Shown here: positions 1 through 4,971 of the stretch, piece after piece
Layout of the letters: every line of letters starts with the position of its first letter
Position numbering within the stretch: the first letter of the stretch is position 1
Assembly (NCBI GenBank): GCA_018263365.1
Contig: JAANXI010000005.1
Coordinates: forward strand, 9,702 to 14,800
Direction: 5' to 3'
DNA from: Fidelibacterota bacterium
Lineage (GTDB): Bacteria; Fidelibacterota; JAANXI01
DNA: 5,099 bases
The notes under the pieces: model-generated
The model's database searches: none
The model's input: only the letters and a program-made list of their open reading frames with translations
What the model was told of the DNA's origin: nothing
Program-made: the position numbers and the translations under genes

Positions 1-1619
1 TAGGGGGTTTCAATAAAGCCCAGGCGATTCACCTTTGCGTATGTCGCCAGCGAGGAAATTAGACCAATGTTCGGACCTTCCGGCGTTTCAATCGGACAGA
101 GGCGGCCGTAATGCGTATAATGCACATCTCGCACCTCAAAACCGGCGCGTTCACGGGTCAACCCGCCCGGACCGAGCGCCGACAGGCGCCGTTTGTGCGT
201 CATCTCAGCCAGCGGATTCGTCTGATCCATAAACTGCGAGAGCTGGCTCGTTCCAAAGAAGGAGTTAATAACCGAGCTCACGATCCGGGAATTCACCAAA
301 TCCTTGGGAGTCAGGTTTTCGGTATCCCGCATGTTCATCCGCTCTTTGATCGTGCGGCTCATCCGGGTCAGCGCAATGGTAAACTGATTGGCCATCTGTT
401 CGCCGACGGTCCGGACGCGACGGTTCCCCAGATGATCGATATCATCGGTTTCCGCCAGCCCGAGCCGCATGTCGATAAGATGCTTCAAAATGGTGATGAA
501 GTCATCCTTCATCAGCGTGGTCTGCTCAAGTGAAATATCCTGGTCAAACTTTTTATTGATGCGATACCGGCCGACTTCTCCGAGATCGTATTTCTTTTCG
601 GAAAAGAACATCCGATCCACGAATTTGCGGGCAGTATCGATATTCGGTGGTTCACTGGAGCGCACGTTCTGGTAAATAATTTTGAGCGCGCCCTCTTCAT
701 CGTCGGACTGATCTTTTTTCAGGGTATTCAGTAACAATTCAACGACCAGTTCATCCTTGGCGTCCAACACCTTCACAGATTCAATGCCGGCTTCGGCCCA
801 TTCTTCCACATCTTCGATATCGAAGACTTTGCCCCACTCTGCCAGGACTTCGCCGGTTTCCGTGTCCACCACATCAGCGGCAAGATATTTTCCGGCAACT
901 TCTTTAATGCCGTCCTTATCCATTTCTTTCTCCTGAATCAGGTCGAACGCCTCCAGGATATCTTCGTTATTCGGAAAGCCGAGCGCTCGTAAAAGCGTGG
1001 TAACGGGGAATTTCCTTCGGCGATCGATTATAACGTAGAGCGCATCGTAGATATCGGTGGTAAAGTCAATCCAGGAGCCGCGGAAAGGAATAATTCGTGC
1101 GGTGTAGAGTTTGGTACCATTCGGATGGACGTTCTGATCAAAAAACACCCCCGGTGATCGCTGCAACTGGCTAACGATTACACGCTCTGCACCATTAATA
1201 ATGAACGTACCGCGATCCGTCATCATCGGGATATTTCCGAAGAAAATATCCTGTTCAATCGTATCGCTGTATTCCCCTTTGTCCGCCCCTTCTTCGGCCA
1301 CATGGAGCCGCAATTTCACCTTGAGGGGCAGCTCATAACTGACGCCACGTTCCACACATTCGTCGACGGAATATTTGGGAGAGCCAACCGAATAGCTGAC
1401 ATACTCCAGTAGATAGTTCCCGTGACTGTCTTCAATGGGAAATAGGTTATTAAACACTTGGTTCAGCCCGACATTCCGGCGCTGTTCCGGTGACAAATGA
1501 AACTGTAAAAACTCTCGGATTGATTCCAACTGGATATCCAACAGGTTCGGCATCTCCAGTACTTCAGAAATACCGGCGAAGGATTCCCGTTCAATCCGAT
1601 TCGATTTTAATGTACTCAA
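1..1619 (-). CDS. rpoB: RNA polymerase beta subunit RpoB, 5' part (truncated by window edge)
   Basis: Catalytic beta subunit of RNA polymerase; 539 complete codons are present, and the frame is open from 1619 to the window edge. The N-terminal beta1/beta2 lobe region is recognisable from MPNLLDIQLES (about residue 22), the motifs INGAERVIVSQLQRSPGVFF and IIPFRGSWIDF, then a shortened, acidic lobe-2 segment at about residues 220-315. The rifampicin-binding region follows: SQLSQFMDQ, THKRRLSALGPGG, and the downstream PIETPEGPNIGL. Key positions equivalent to E. coli D516, H526, R529 and S531 are D465, H475, R478 and S480, all wild type. The offset of 51 residues from E. coli comes mainly from the shorter lobe 2. 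The start is TTG at 1619, chosen because a perfect Shine-Dalgarno lies 6-14 nt upstream; the open frame back to a TAG contains no ATG. It is the last gene of the cluster here, 131 nt after rplL; rpoC would be expected beyond the window. Confidence 0.98.
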   Translation of the reverse strand, partial: MSTLKSNRIERESFAGISEVLEMPNLLDIQLESIREFLQFHLSPEQRRNVGLNQVFNNLFPIEDSHGNYLLEYVSYSVGSPKYSVDECVERGVSYELPLKVKLRLHVAEEGADKGEYSDTIEQDIFFGNIPMMTDRGTFIINGAERVIVSQLQRSPGVFFDQNVHPNGTKLYTARIIPFRGSWIDFTTDIYDALYVIIDRRRKFPVTTLLRALGFPNNEDILEAFDLIQEKEMDKDGIKEVAGKYLAADVVDTETGEVLAEWGKVFDIEDVEEWAEAGIESVKVLDAKDELVVELLLNTLKKDQSDDEEGALKIIYQNVRSSEPPNIDTARKFVDRMFFSEKKYDLGEVGRYRINKKFDQDISLEQTTLMKDDFITILKHLIDMRLGLAETDDIDHLGNRRVRTVGEQMANQFTIALTRMSRTIKERMNMRDTENLTPKDLVNSRIVSSVINSFFGTSQLSQFMDQTNPLAEMTHKRRLSALGPGGLTRERAGFEVRDVHYTHYGRLCPIETPEGPNIGLISSLATYAKVNRLGFIETP

Positions 1620-1633
1620 GAGGTACACCTCCT
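1618..1633 (-). promoter_or_regulatory. Candidate hairpin sequestering rpoB SD and start codon
   Basis: In the transcript AGGAGG (1633-1628) can pair with CCUCUU (1623-1618) around a UGUA tetraloop: six pairs, one of them G-U. The 3' arm includes the first two bases of the UUG start codon, so the fold would hide both SD and start. The pairing is seen in the sequence; a regulatory role is inference, and a short stem like this could be opened easily by an initiating ribosome. Confidence 0.4.
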
Positions 1634-1634
1634 C
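1626..1634 (-). promoter_or_regulatory. Strong ribosome binding site of rpoB, decides the TTG start
   Basis: On the coding strand this reads GAGGAGGTG, a full match to the anti-Shine-Dalgarno of 16S rRNA, with eight bases between AGGAGG and the TTG at 1619-1617. The only other start-like codon in the open frame is a GTG that overlaps this site itself and therefore could not use it. The site is also the 5' arm of a small hairpin that includes the start codon (see 1618-1633). Confidence 0.88.
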
Positions 1635-1642
1635 TTTATCAA

Positions 1643-1661
1643 ATATGACATATATATGACA
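1643..1661 (-). repeat. 8-bp direct repeat at 11-bp period in rpoB leader
   Basis: ATATGACA (plus strand) occurs at 1643-1650 and again at 1654-1661, exactly 11 bp apart, about one helical turn. The stretch is AT-rich and lies between the main leader hairpin and the rpoB ribosome binding site. It could be a protein site or simply chance in AT-rich sequence; no function can be assigned. Confidence 0.4.
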
Positions 1662-1690
1662 AAACCTGAGGAGTAAATCCCAGGTTTCGT
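1659..1690 (-). promoter_or_regulatory. Large hairpin in rplL-rpoB spacer, candidate attenuator or processing site
   Basis: Arms 1690-1681 and 1668-1659 form ten pairs (one G-U). The stem continues past a single bulged base (1669) with three more pairs (1680-1678 with 1672-1670), closing a five-base loop UUUAC. This is by far the strongest fold in the spacer. After the stem the transcript continues CAUAUAUAUG rather than a run of U, so it is not a clean intrinsic terminator. In E. coli the same spacer carries a partial terminator and an RNase III site, which makes attenuation or processing the natural hypotheses here; neither is shown by the sequence. Confidence 0.6.
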
Positions 1691-1713
1691 CAACGGCAAT
1701 CTAACGATCGCTA

Positions 1714-1727
1714 AAGACCGGAGTCTT
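1714..1727 (-). promoter_or_regulatory. Small hairpin with cUNCGg tetraloop in rplL-rpoB spacer
   Basis: The transcript reads AAGAC-UCCG-GUCUU: a five-pair stem closed by C-G around UCCG, a member of the exceptionally stable UNCG tetraloop class. It lies between the hairpin that overlaps the rplL stop codon and the larger hairpin at 1659-1690. It probably acts as a folding nucleus or as protection of the rplL mRNA 3' end after processing; that is inference. Confidence 0.5.
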
Positions 1728-1734
1728 ACCATGC

Positions 1735-1751
1735 GCAGTGATACTCACCGC
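1735..1751 (-). promoter_or_regulatory. Hairpin overlapping the rplL stop codon
   Basis: Seven pairs, GCGGUGA with UCACUGC (one G-U), around a three-base loop GUA. The first base of the stem is the last base of the rplL TAG stop codon. There is no U-tract after it, so it is not a terminator by itself. It is the first of three hairpins in the spacer; its proximity to the stop codon means a terminating ribosome would melt it. Confidence 0.45.
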
Positions 1752-2131
1752 TATTTCAGTTCGACTTCTGCGCCTACTTCTTCCAGCTGACTTTTTATAT
1801 CTTCGGCTTCTTCTTTCGTCACAGCTTCTTTGATCGGATTCGGTGCGTTGTCCACGAGTTCCTTGGCTTCTTTGAGACCAAGATTGGTCAGCGAGCGAAC
1901 AACCTTTATAACCTGAATCTTCTGCGAACCAGCGCCTGCCAGCACCACATCGAACTCATCTTTTTCCTCTTCAGCTTCGCCTCCGCCAGCTGCTCCGCCG
2001 CCTGCAACGGCAACCGGTGCAGCAGCGGTTACACCGAACTTCTCTTCGATGGCATCGATAAGTTCCGATACTTCAAGCATATTCGCGTTTTCAAGATAGC
2101 TGAGGACATCGTCGCGTGTAATTTCAGCCAT
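1751..2131 (-). CDS. rplL: 50S ribosomal protein L7/L12
   Basis: The 126-residue stalk protein, present in several dimers per ribosome on L10, which recruits and activates translation factors such as EF-Tu and EF-G. The N-terminal dimerisation and L10-binding part is residues 1 to about 34 (ending EEKFGV). A flexible Ala/Gly hinge with two GGG runs and an acidic tail (EAEEEKDEFD) spans about 36-61. The globular factor-binding domain follows, with KIQVIKVVRSLTNLGLKEAK at 71-90 and the usual ELVDNAP...IKE continuation. Length is typical. The ATG at 2131 has AAGGAGGAG seven bases upstream, the strongest site in the ribosomal protein block, which fits the need for several copies per L10. It follows rplJ by 29 nt. 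After its stop begins the structured 131-nt spacer before rpoB. Confidence 0.99.
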   Translation of the reverse strand: MAEITRDDVLSYLENANMLEVSELIDAIEEKFGVTAAAPVAVAGGGAAGGGEAEEEKDEFDVVLAGAGSQKIQVIKVVRSLTNLGLKEAKELVDNAPNPIKEAVTKEEAEDIKSQLEEVGAEVELK

Positions 2132-2160
2132 TCTTTAACTCCTCCTTCGGGTTCTTCTGT

Positions 2161-2679
2161 CTATTGATTTTTTTGTTCTTTCAATTGCGTCAAGGCAAAT
2201 GTCAAATTCTGCATGGGAGCATTTAACGTACTCACCAAATTGCGCATCGGGGACTGCAATCCTGCCAAAAGCTTCTGCAACAGTTCTTCGTGCGAGGGCA
2301 GATTAGCAATCGTGTTGATGCGCTCCAGTTCGATACGCTCTCCTTCGAAAATGCATCCTTTCAGCGATAGTTTTTCGTTTTCCTTTGCGAAATCTGTCAG
2401 GATCTTCGCCGGAGCCACAGGGTCATCGTTGGTAAAGGCAATCGCAGTCGGTCCGGTCAGCAGATCATCGACGTTGTCGTATCCGGCCTCTCTCGCCGAA
2501 AGTTTCGTTAACCGGTTTTTAACCACTTTGTATTCCACTGATGCCTTAAAAAACTGGCTCCGCAGATTATTCACCTGCTCAACGTCCAGCCCCAGGAAAT
2601 CGGTAAAATAGATCCCGCTGGAATCGGCAAATTTTTCCTGCAGATTCGTTACAAATTGTTCTTTTACAGCTGTCGGCAT
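2161..2679 (-). CDS. rplJ: 50S ribosomal protein L10
   Basis: A 172-residue protein that anchors the L7/L12 dimers to 23S rRNA next to L11, forming the base of the ribosomal stalk. The N-terminal RNA-binding domain contains the family pattern VNNLRSQFFKASVEYKVVKN (residues about 35-54) and LLTGPTAIAF (about 73-82). The C-terminal helix, rich in Leu, Asn and Gln, is where L7/L12 dimers bind. Length is close to the E. coli 165 residues, so no extra L7/L12 binding module is suggested. Start at ATG 2679, with AAAGGAGAT at 2696-2688. It lies only 19 nt after rplA, too short for the conserved L10 leader RNA that controls rplJL in many bacteria, so any autogenous control must lie elsewhere, be unusual, or be absent. 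Confidence 0.99.
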   Translation of the reverse strand: MPTAVKEQFVTNLQEKFADSSGIYFTDFLGLDVEQVNNLRSQFFKASVEYKVVKNRLTKLSAREAGYDNVDDLLTGPTAIAFTNDDPVAPAKILTDFAKENEKLSLKGCIFEGERIELERINTIANLPSHEELLQKLLAGLQSPMRNLVSTLNAPMQNLTFALTQLKEQKNQ

Positions 2680-2698
2680 GCTAGTAAATCTCCTTTAT

Positions 2699-3391
2699 CT
2701 ATTTTACAACTGAAGAGCGATCCAGTTTAATGCCAGGCCCCATCGTTGAAGAGATCGTGACCTTTCTCAGATACTGCCCTTTTGCCGCCGGCGGCCGCAT
2801 CCGCATCAGTGTAGAGACAAATGCCTTCACGTTCTCTACGAGTTCCGGCGGCTCAAACGATGCCTTCCCGACGATCGAGTGGATAATTCCATACCGATCG
2901 ACGCGAAACTCAATTTTGCCGGCCTTCATTTCTTTTACGGTTTTCGTGACATCGCTGGTGACCGTGCCACTTTTCGGGTTCGGCATCAAGCCTCTGGGAC
3001 CTAGAAAGCGGCCAAGTTTGCCAACCTCACCCATAACATCCGGCGTGGCAATGACCACGTCGACATCCGTCCAACCGTCCTGGATTTTCTCAATGTATTC
3101 GTCGAGTCCAACGTAGTCCGCACCGGCTTCCTCGGCTTCCGTCGCCGCTGGGCCTTTCGCCAGCACTAGTACCCGGACATCCTGACCGGTTCCATTTGGG
3201 AGGGTGACCGTCCCCCGTACAATTTGATCAGCATGTTTGGGATCAACCCCCAAATTCACACTCAACTCTACCGTTTCATCGAATTTTGCAGTGGCGGTCT
3301 GTTTCAGTAACATGACACCTTCATCAACCGGATACTCTTCGTCCCGGTCAAAGGTCTCAACCGCTGTATTATATCGTCTGCTATGCTTCAT
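2699..3391 (-). CDS. rplA: 50S ribosomal protein L1
   Basis: A 230-residue protein forming the mobile L1 stalk, which helps move deacylated tRNA out of the E site; in many bacteria it also represses its own operon. The split RNA-binding domain I is made of residues 1 to about 66 and about 160-230, around domain II. Visible landmarks are KFDETVELSVNLGVDPKHADQ near 36-56, the highly conserved GRFLGPRGLMPNPKSGTV near 127-144, IVGKASF, and the C-terminal TISSTMGPGIKLD. Length is typical. Start at ATG 3391 with GAGG eight bases upstream. It is 24 nt after rplK and 19 nt before rplJ, with no candidate promoter or terminator on either side. Confidence 0.99.
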   Translation of the reverse strand: MKHSRRYNTAVETFDRDEEYPVDEGVMLLKQTATAKFDETVELSVNLGVDPKHADQIVRGTVTLPNGTGQDVRVLVLAKGPAATEAEEAGADYVGLDEYIEKIQDGWTDVDVVIATPDVMGEVGKLGRFLGPRGLMPNPKSGTVTSDVTKTVKEMKAGKIEFRVDRYGIIHSIVGKASFEPPELVENVKAFVSTLMRMRPPAAKGQYLRKVTISSTMGPGIKLDRSSVVK

Positions 3392-3415
3392 ACTCTCTGC
3401 CTCAATTTGTCTCTA

Positions 3416-3841
3416 TTAGCCTTCAACAACGATGCCCATGCTCCGGGCTGTTCCGGCAATAATCTTGACAGCCTGTTCTATCGTGTGGGCATTCAAATCT
3501 TCCATTTTCGTTTCGGCGATATCTTCCAGATCCTTCATCGTGACGGTGCCGACCTTCTCCGTATTCGGCACGCCGGACCCTTTTTCGATTTTCGCCGCTT
3601 TTTTCAACAGGATAGCCGCCGGTGGCGTCTTGGTAATAAAGGAAAAAGACCGATCCGCATAGACCGTTAATTCCACCGGGATAATCAGGCCGCCCTGATC
3701 CTGCGTTTTGGCATTAAAGGCTTTACAAAACTCCATGATGTTGACCCCGTGCTGACCGAGCGCCGGGCCGACCGGCGGCGAGGGATTCGCCTGTCCTGCC
3801 GGAATCTGAAGTTTTACGTTTGCTATCACTTTCTTCGCCAT
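3416..3841 (-). CDS. rplK: 50S ribosomal protein L11
   Basis: A 141-residue protein that binds the GTPase-associated centre of 23S rRNA and takes part in factor function and in RelA activation by uncharged tRNA. The N-terminal domain shows the proline switch PSPPVGPALGQHGVNIMEFC with P22 and P23, the positions where thiostrepton resistance changes usually occur; both are intact. The C-terminal rRNA-binding domain runs from about residue 73 and contains KGSGVPNTEKVGTVTMKDL and the end motif GTARSMGIVVEG. Length matches the family. The ATG at 3841 is preceded by AAGG, which overlaps the nusG TAA stop, so translation may be coupled. The nusG-rplK spacer is 11 nt, leaving no room for the L1-binding mRNA leader found upstream of rplK in E. 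coli. Confidence 0.99.
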   Translation of the reverse strand: MAKKVIANVKLQIPAGQANPSPPVGPALGQHGVNIMEFCKAFNAKTQDQGGLIIPVELTVYADRSFSFITKTPPAAILLKKAAKIEKGSGVPNTEKVGTVTMKDLEDIAETKMEDLNAHTIEQAVKIIAGTARSMGIVVEG

Positions 3842-3852
3842 ATCTGGTTACC

Positions 3853-4380
3853 TTATTTTTCCAATTCCACTTGAAGATAATCTAATTCGACTGGTGTCGG
3901 ACGGCCGAAGATGCTGACACGCACCTTCACTTTTTGCTTCTCTTCGTTGACTTCTTCCACAAATCCGTTGAAGTCTACAAACGGACCGTCAATCACCTTT
4001 ATAGCATCCCCGACCTTGAACGGCGTTTCAACAACTTCTTTGCCTTCTTTTTCTTCCACTTCGCCGAGAATGCGTTTTACCTCTCCATCCCGTAACGCCT
4101 GCGGTTCGCCCTTGGGGCCGACGAAATTCAATACGCCAGGGGTATTCTCAATTAAATACTGGGTCTCTTTCGTCAATTCCATCTTGACCAGGACATATCC
4201 CGGGAAAAAGACTTTATCCCGGACCCGCTTCTTACCGTCGCGCATTTCCACGACGTTCTCTGACGGAACCAGCACATCCTCGATCATGTCATCAAGGCCT
4301 TCACGCTCCGCTTCCGAAAAGATCATTTCGCGGATCTTCTTCTCTTTTCCCGAATACCCTCTTATGGCAAACCAATCCAT
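3853..4380 (-). CDS. nusG: Transcription elongation/antitermination factor NusG
   Basis: NusG binds the RNA polymerase clamp, affects pausing and Rho termination, and links polymerase to the leading ribosome through S10. At 175 residues it is a simple two-domain form without extra insertions. The NGN domain covers about 1-108, with WFAIRGYSGKEKKI at the start and the hallmark FFPGYVLVKM (58-67), then PGVLNFVG. The KOW domain is about 121-175, beginning FKVGDAIKVIDGPFVDFNGFV and ending in IFGRPTPVELDYLQVE. The linker is strongly acidic and lysine-rich (GEVEEKEGKEVVE). Start at ATG 4380 with GGAG six bases after it in the spacer. It lies 12 nt after secE and 11 nt before rplK. Confidence 0.99.
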   Translation of the reverse strand: MDWFAIRGYSGKEKKIREMIFSEAEREGLDDMIEDVLVPSENVVEMRDGKKRVRDKVFFPGYVLVKMELTKETQYLIENTPGVLNFVGPKGEPQALRDGEVKRILGEVEEKEGKEVVETPFKVGDAIKVIDGPFVDFNGFVEEVNEEKQKVKVRVSIFGRPTPVELDYLQVELEK

Positions 4381-4392
4381 TCGATTCTCCGG

Positions 4393-4581
4393 TTACGCTC
4401 CTAAAACGAGACTCATTAAACGAGATAAAATAAAATCTGTGACAAACAATAAAACCGCAAAAAACGCAGTCAATGCCAAGACGACGATCGTTGAGCCTTT
4501 CAATTCTTCCCACGGGGGCCAGGAGACCTTCTTGAATTCGAAGATAACCTCCTGGATGTAATTCTGAATTTTTTCAATCAT
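4393..4581 (-). CDS. secE: Preprotein translocase subunit SecE
   Basis: The small essential clamp subunit of the SecYEG protein channel in the inner membrane. At 62 residues it is the single-span form, unlike the three-span E. coli protein. An amphipathic N-terminal helix precedes the family motif KKVSWPPWEEL (residues 17-27), then one membrane segment at about 30-55 rich in Val, Leu, Ala and Phe. The start at ATG 4581 fits the family N-terminus (short MxEKIxxYxxEV). Its Shine-Dalgarno is weak: only GGGU about ten bases upstream, in contrast to the strong sites of later genes, so translation may be limited. It is 102 nt after the tRNA-Trp gene and 12 nt before nusG, the near-universal secE-nusG pairing. 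Confidence 0.97.
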   Translation of the reverse strand: MIEKIQNYIQEVIFEFKKVSWPPWEELKGSTIVVLALTAFFAVLLFVTDFILSRLMSLVLGA

Positions 4582-4624
4582 AATAGCATGTACCCACAGT
4601 CGGTTCGAGAATTCATATTTACCC

Positions 4625-4660
4625 TATTTGCAACCTGCATCCGATTAGAATAAGCAAATA
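4625..4660 (-). repeat. Inverted repeat in secE leader
   Basis: TATTTGC (4625-4631, plus strand) and GCAAATA (4654-4660) are perfect 7-bp complements separated by 22 bases, and the RNA could add one G-U pair. It lies in the spacer between tRNA-Trp and secE. It could form a loose stem-loop in the secE mRNA leader or serve as an operator, but the AT content and long loop make chance a real possibility. No U-tract follows, so it is not a terminator. Confidence 0.35.
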
Positions 4661-4666
4661 ACCGCA

Positions 4667-4689
4667 CACCTGATTCAGGATAGCAGGTG
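4667..4689 (-). repeat. tRNA-Trp trailer inverted repeat pairing with the acceptor 3' strand
   Basis: In the transcript CACCUG (4689-4684, the last five acceptor bases plus the discriminator G) is complementary to CAGGUG 11 bases downstream (4672-4667). The trailer therefore partly copies the 5' acceptor strand and could compete for the 3' strand before processing. A smaller hairpin, CCUG-AAU-CAGG (4679-4669), is the alternative fold of the same trailer. Confidence 0.45.
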
Positions 4690-4756
4690 AGGCAGGAATC
4701 GAACCCGCAACCGCCGGTTTTGGAGACCGGTGCTCTCCCAGTTGAGCTACTCACCT
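4684..4756 (-). tRNA. tRNA-Trp (anticodon CCA)
   Basis: A complete 73-nt cloverleaf without an encoded CCA tail. The acceptor stem AGGTGAG pairs perfectly with CTCACCT. The D arm is GCTC/GAGC around AACTGGGA. The anticodon stem CCGGT/ACCGG encloses the loop CTCCAAA, with anticodon CCA at 4723-4721. The variable loop is CGGTT, and the T arm GCGGG/CCTGC (one G-U) carries the standard TTCGATT loop. Discriminator G73 and first pair A1-U72 match bacterial tRNA-Trp identity. The bases after G73 are CTA, so CCA must be added by nucleotidyltransferase. It sits 41 nt after rpmG and 102 nt before secE on the same strand, with no terminator on either side, so it is probably excised from a shared transcript. 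Confidence 0.97.
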
Positions 4757-4797
4757 ATCTTCCCTCACTCTAATCAGACGCAATTGCAATTACCTCT
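4757..4797 (-). other. rpmG to tRNA-Trp spacer with AATTGCAATT palindrome
   Basis: This 41-nt gap holds a perfect 10-bp palindrome, AATTGCAATT, at 4782-4791, just after the rpmG stop. No convincing -35/-10 pair drives the tRNA and no stem with a U-run ends the rpmG message, which supports co-transcription. The palindrome is too AT-rich and has no loop to be a good RNA hairpin; it could be a protein site or chance. Confidence 0.4.
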
Positions 4798-4947
4798 TTA
4801 CCGGGTTTCTTTGTGCATCGTATGCTTCCGACAATAGCGGCAGTATTTTTTGTATTCTACGCGCTCGGGATGTGTTTGCTTGTTCTTATCCGTAGTGTAA
4901 TTACGGTTATTGCATTCCGAGCATTCAAGTGTGACTAATGTTCGCAT
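4798..4947 (-). CDS. rpmG: 50S ribosomal protein L33, zinc-binding form
   Basis: A 49-residue basic protein of the large subunit, near the E site. The sequence starts MRTLVTLECSECNNRNYTT, has the family block KNKQTHPERVEYKKYC, and ends HTMHKETR with a TAA stop. Two CxxC pairs (C9/C12 and C36/C39) form a zinc ribbon, so this is the C+ form; bacteria that also carry a C- paralogue may switch between them under zinc limitation, but no paralogue or Zur site is visible here. Start ATG 4947 has GGAG eight bases upstream (4959-4956). It is 24 nt after tuf and 41 nt before tRNA-Trp. Length is typical for the family. Confidence 0.98.
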   Translation of the reverse strand: MRTLVTLECSECNNRNYTTDKNKQTHPERVEYKKYCRYCRKHTMHKETR

Positions 4948-4971
4948 AGATAAAACTCCGCTCTGTCGTTA

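Noticed and set aside
111..533. Plus-strand open frame of 140 codons inside rpoB
   Set aside because: It is antisense to the conserved rifampicin region of rpoB and its translation shows no family features.
1659..1690. Calling the large hairpin a Rho-independent terminator
   Set aside because: The stem is followed by CAUAUAUAUG rather than a U-run; only the four U within the 3' arm are present, so at most it would be a partial attenuator.
1640..1700. Possible promoter for rpoB (TTGACG followed by CATATATATG, and CATATTTG resembling the Bacteroidota -7 box)
   Set aside because: TTGACG has no -10 element 16-18 bp downstream (the TATATA lies about 30 bp away), and CATATTTG has no TTTG at the required 19-21 bp upstream distance. 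The TTGACG is also part of the hairpin arm.
1702..1713. Near-palindrome TAACGATCGCTA as an operator
   Set aside because: Only CGATCG is perfectly symmetric; this is common by chance and nothing else supports a regulator site.
2213..2611. Plus-strand open frame of 132 codons opposite rplJ
   Set aside because: Fully antisense to rplJ, low-complexity Ser-rich translation, no supporting ribosome binding site.
3911..4561. Plus-strand open frame of 216 codons antisense to nusG and secE
   Set aside because: It lies opposite two certain genes, its translation is Ser/Thr/Phe-rich with no recognisable motif, and it has no strong ribosome binding site; it is the mirror of biased codons in the real genes.
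4590..4660. Promoter for secE (TAAATA as -10)
   Set aside because: No -35-like hexamer at a suitable distance; TTGCAA is only six bases before it.
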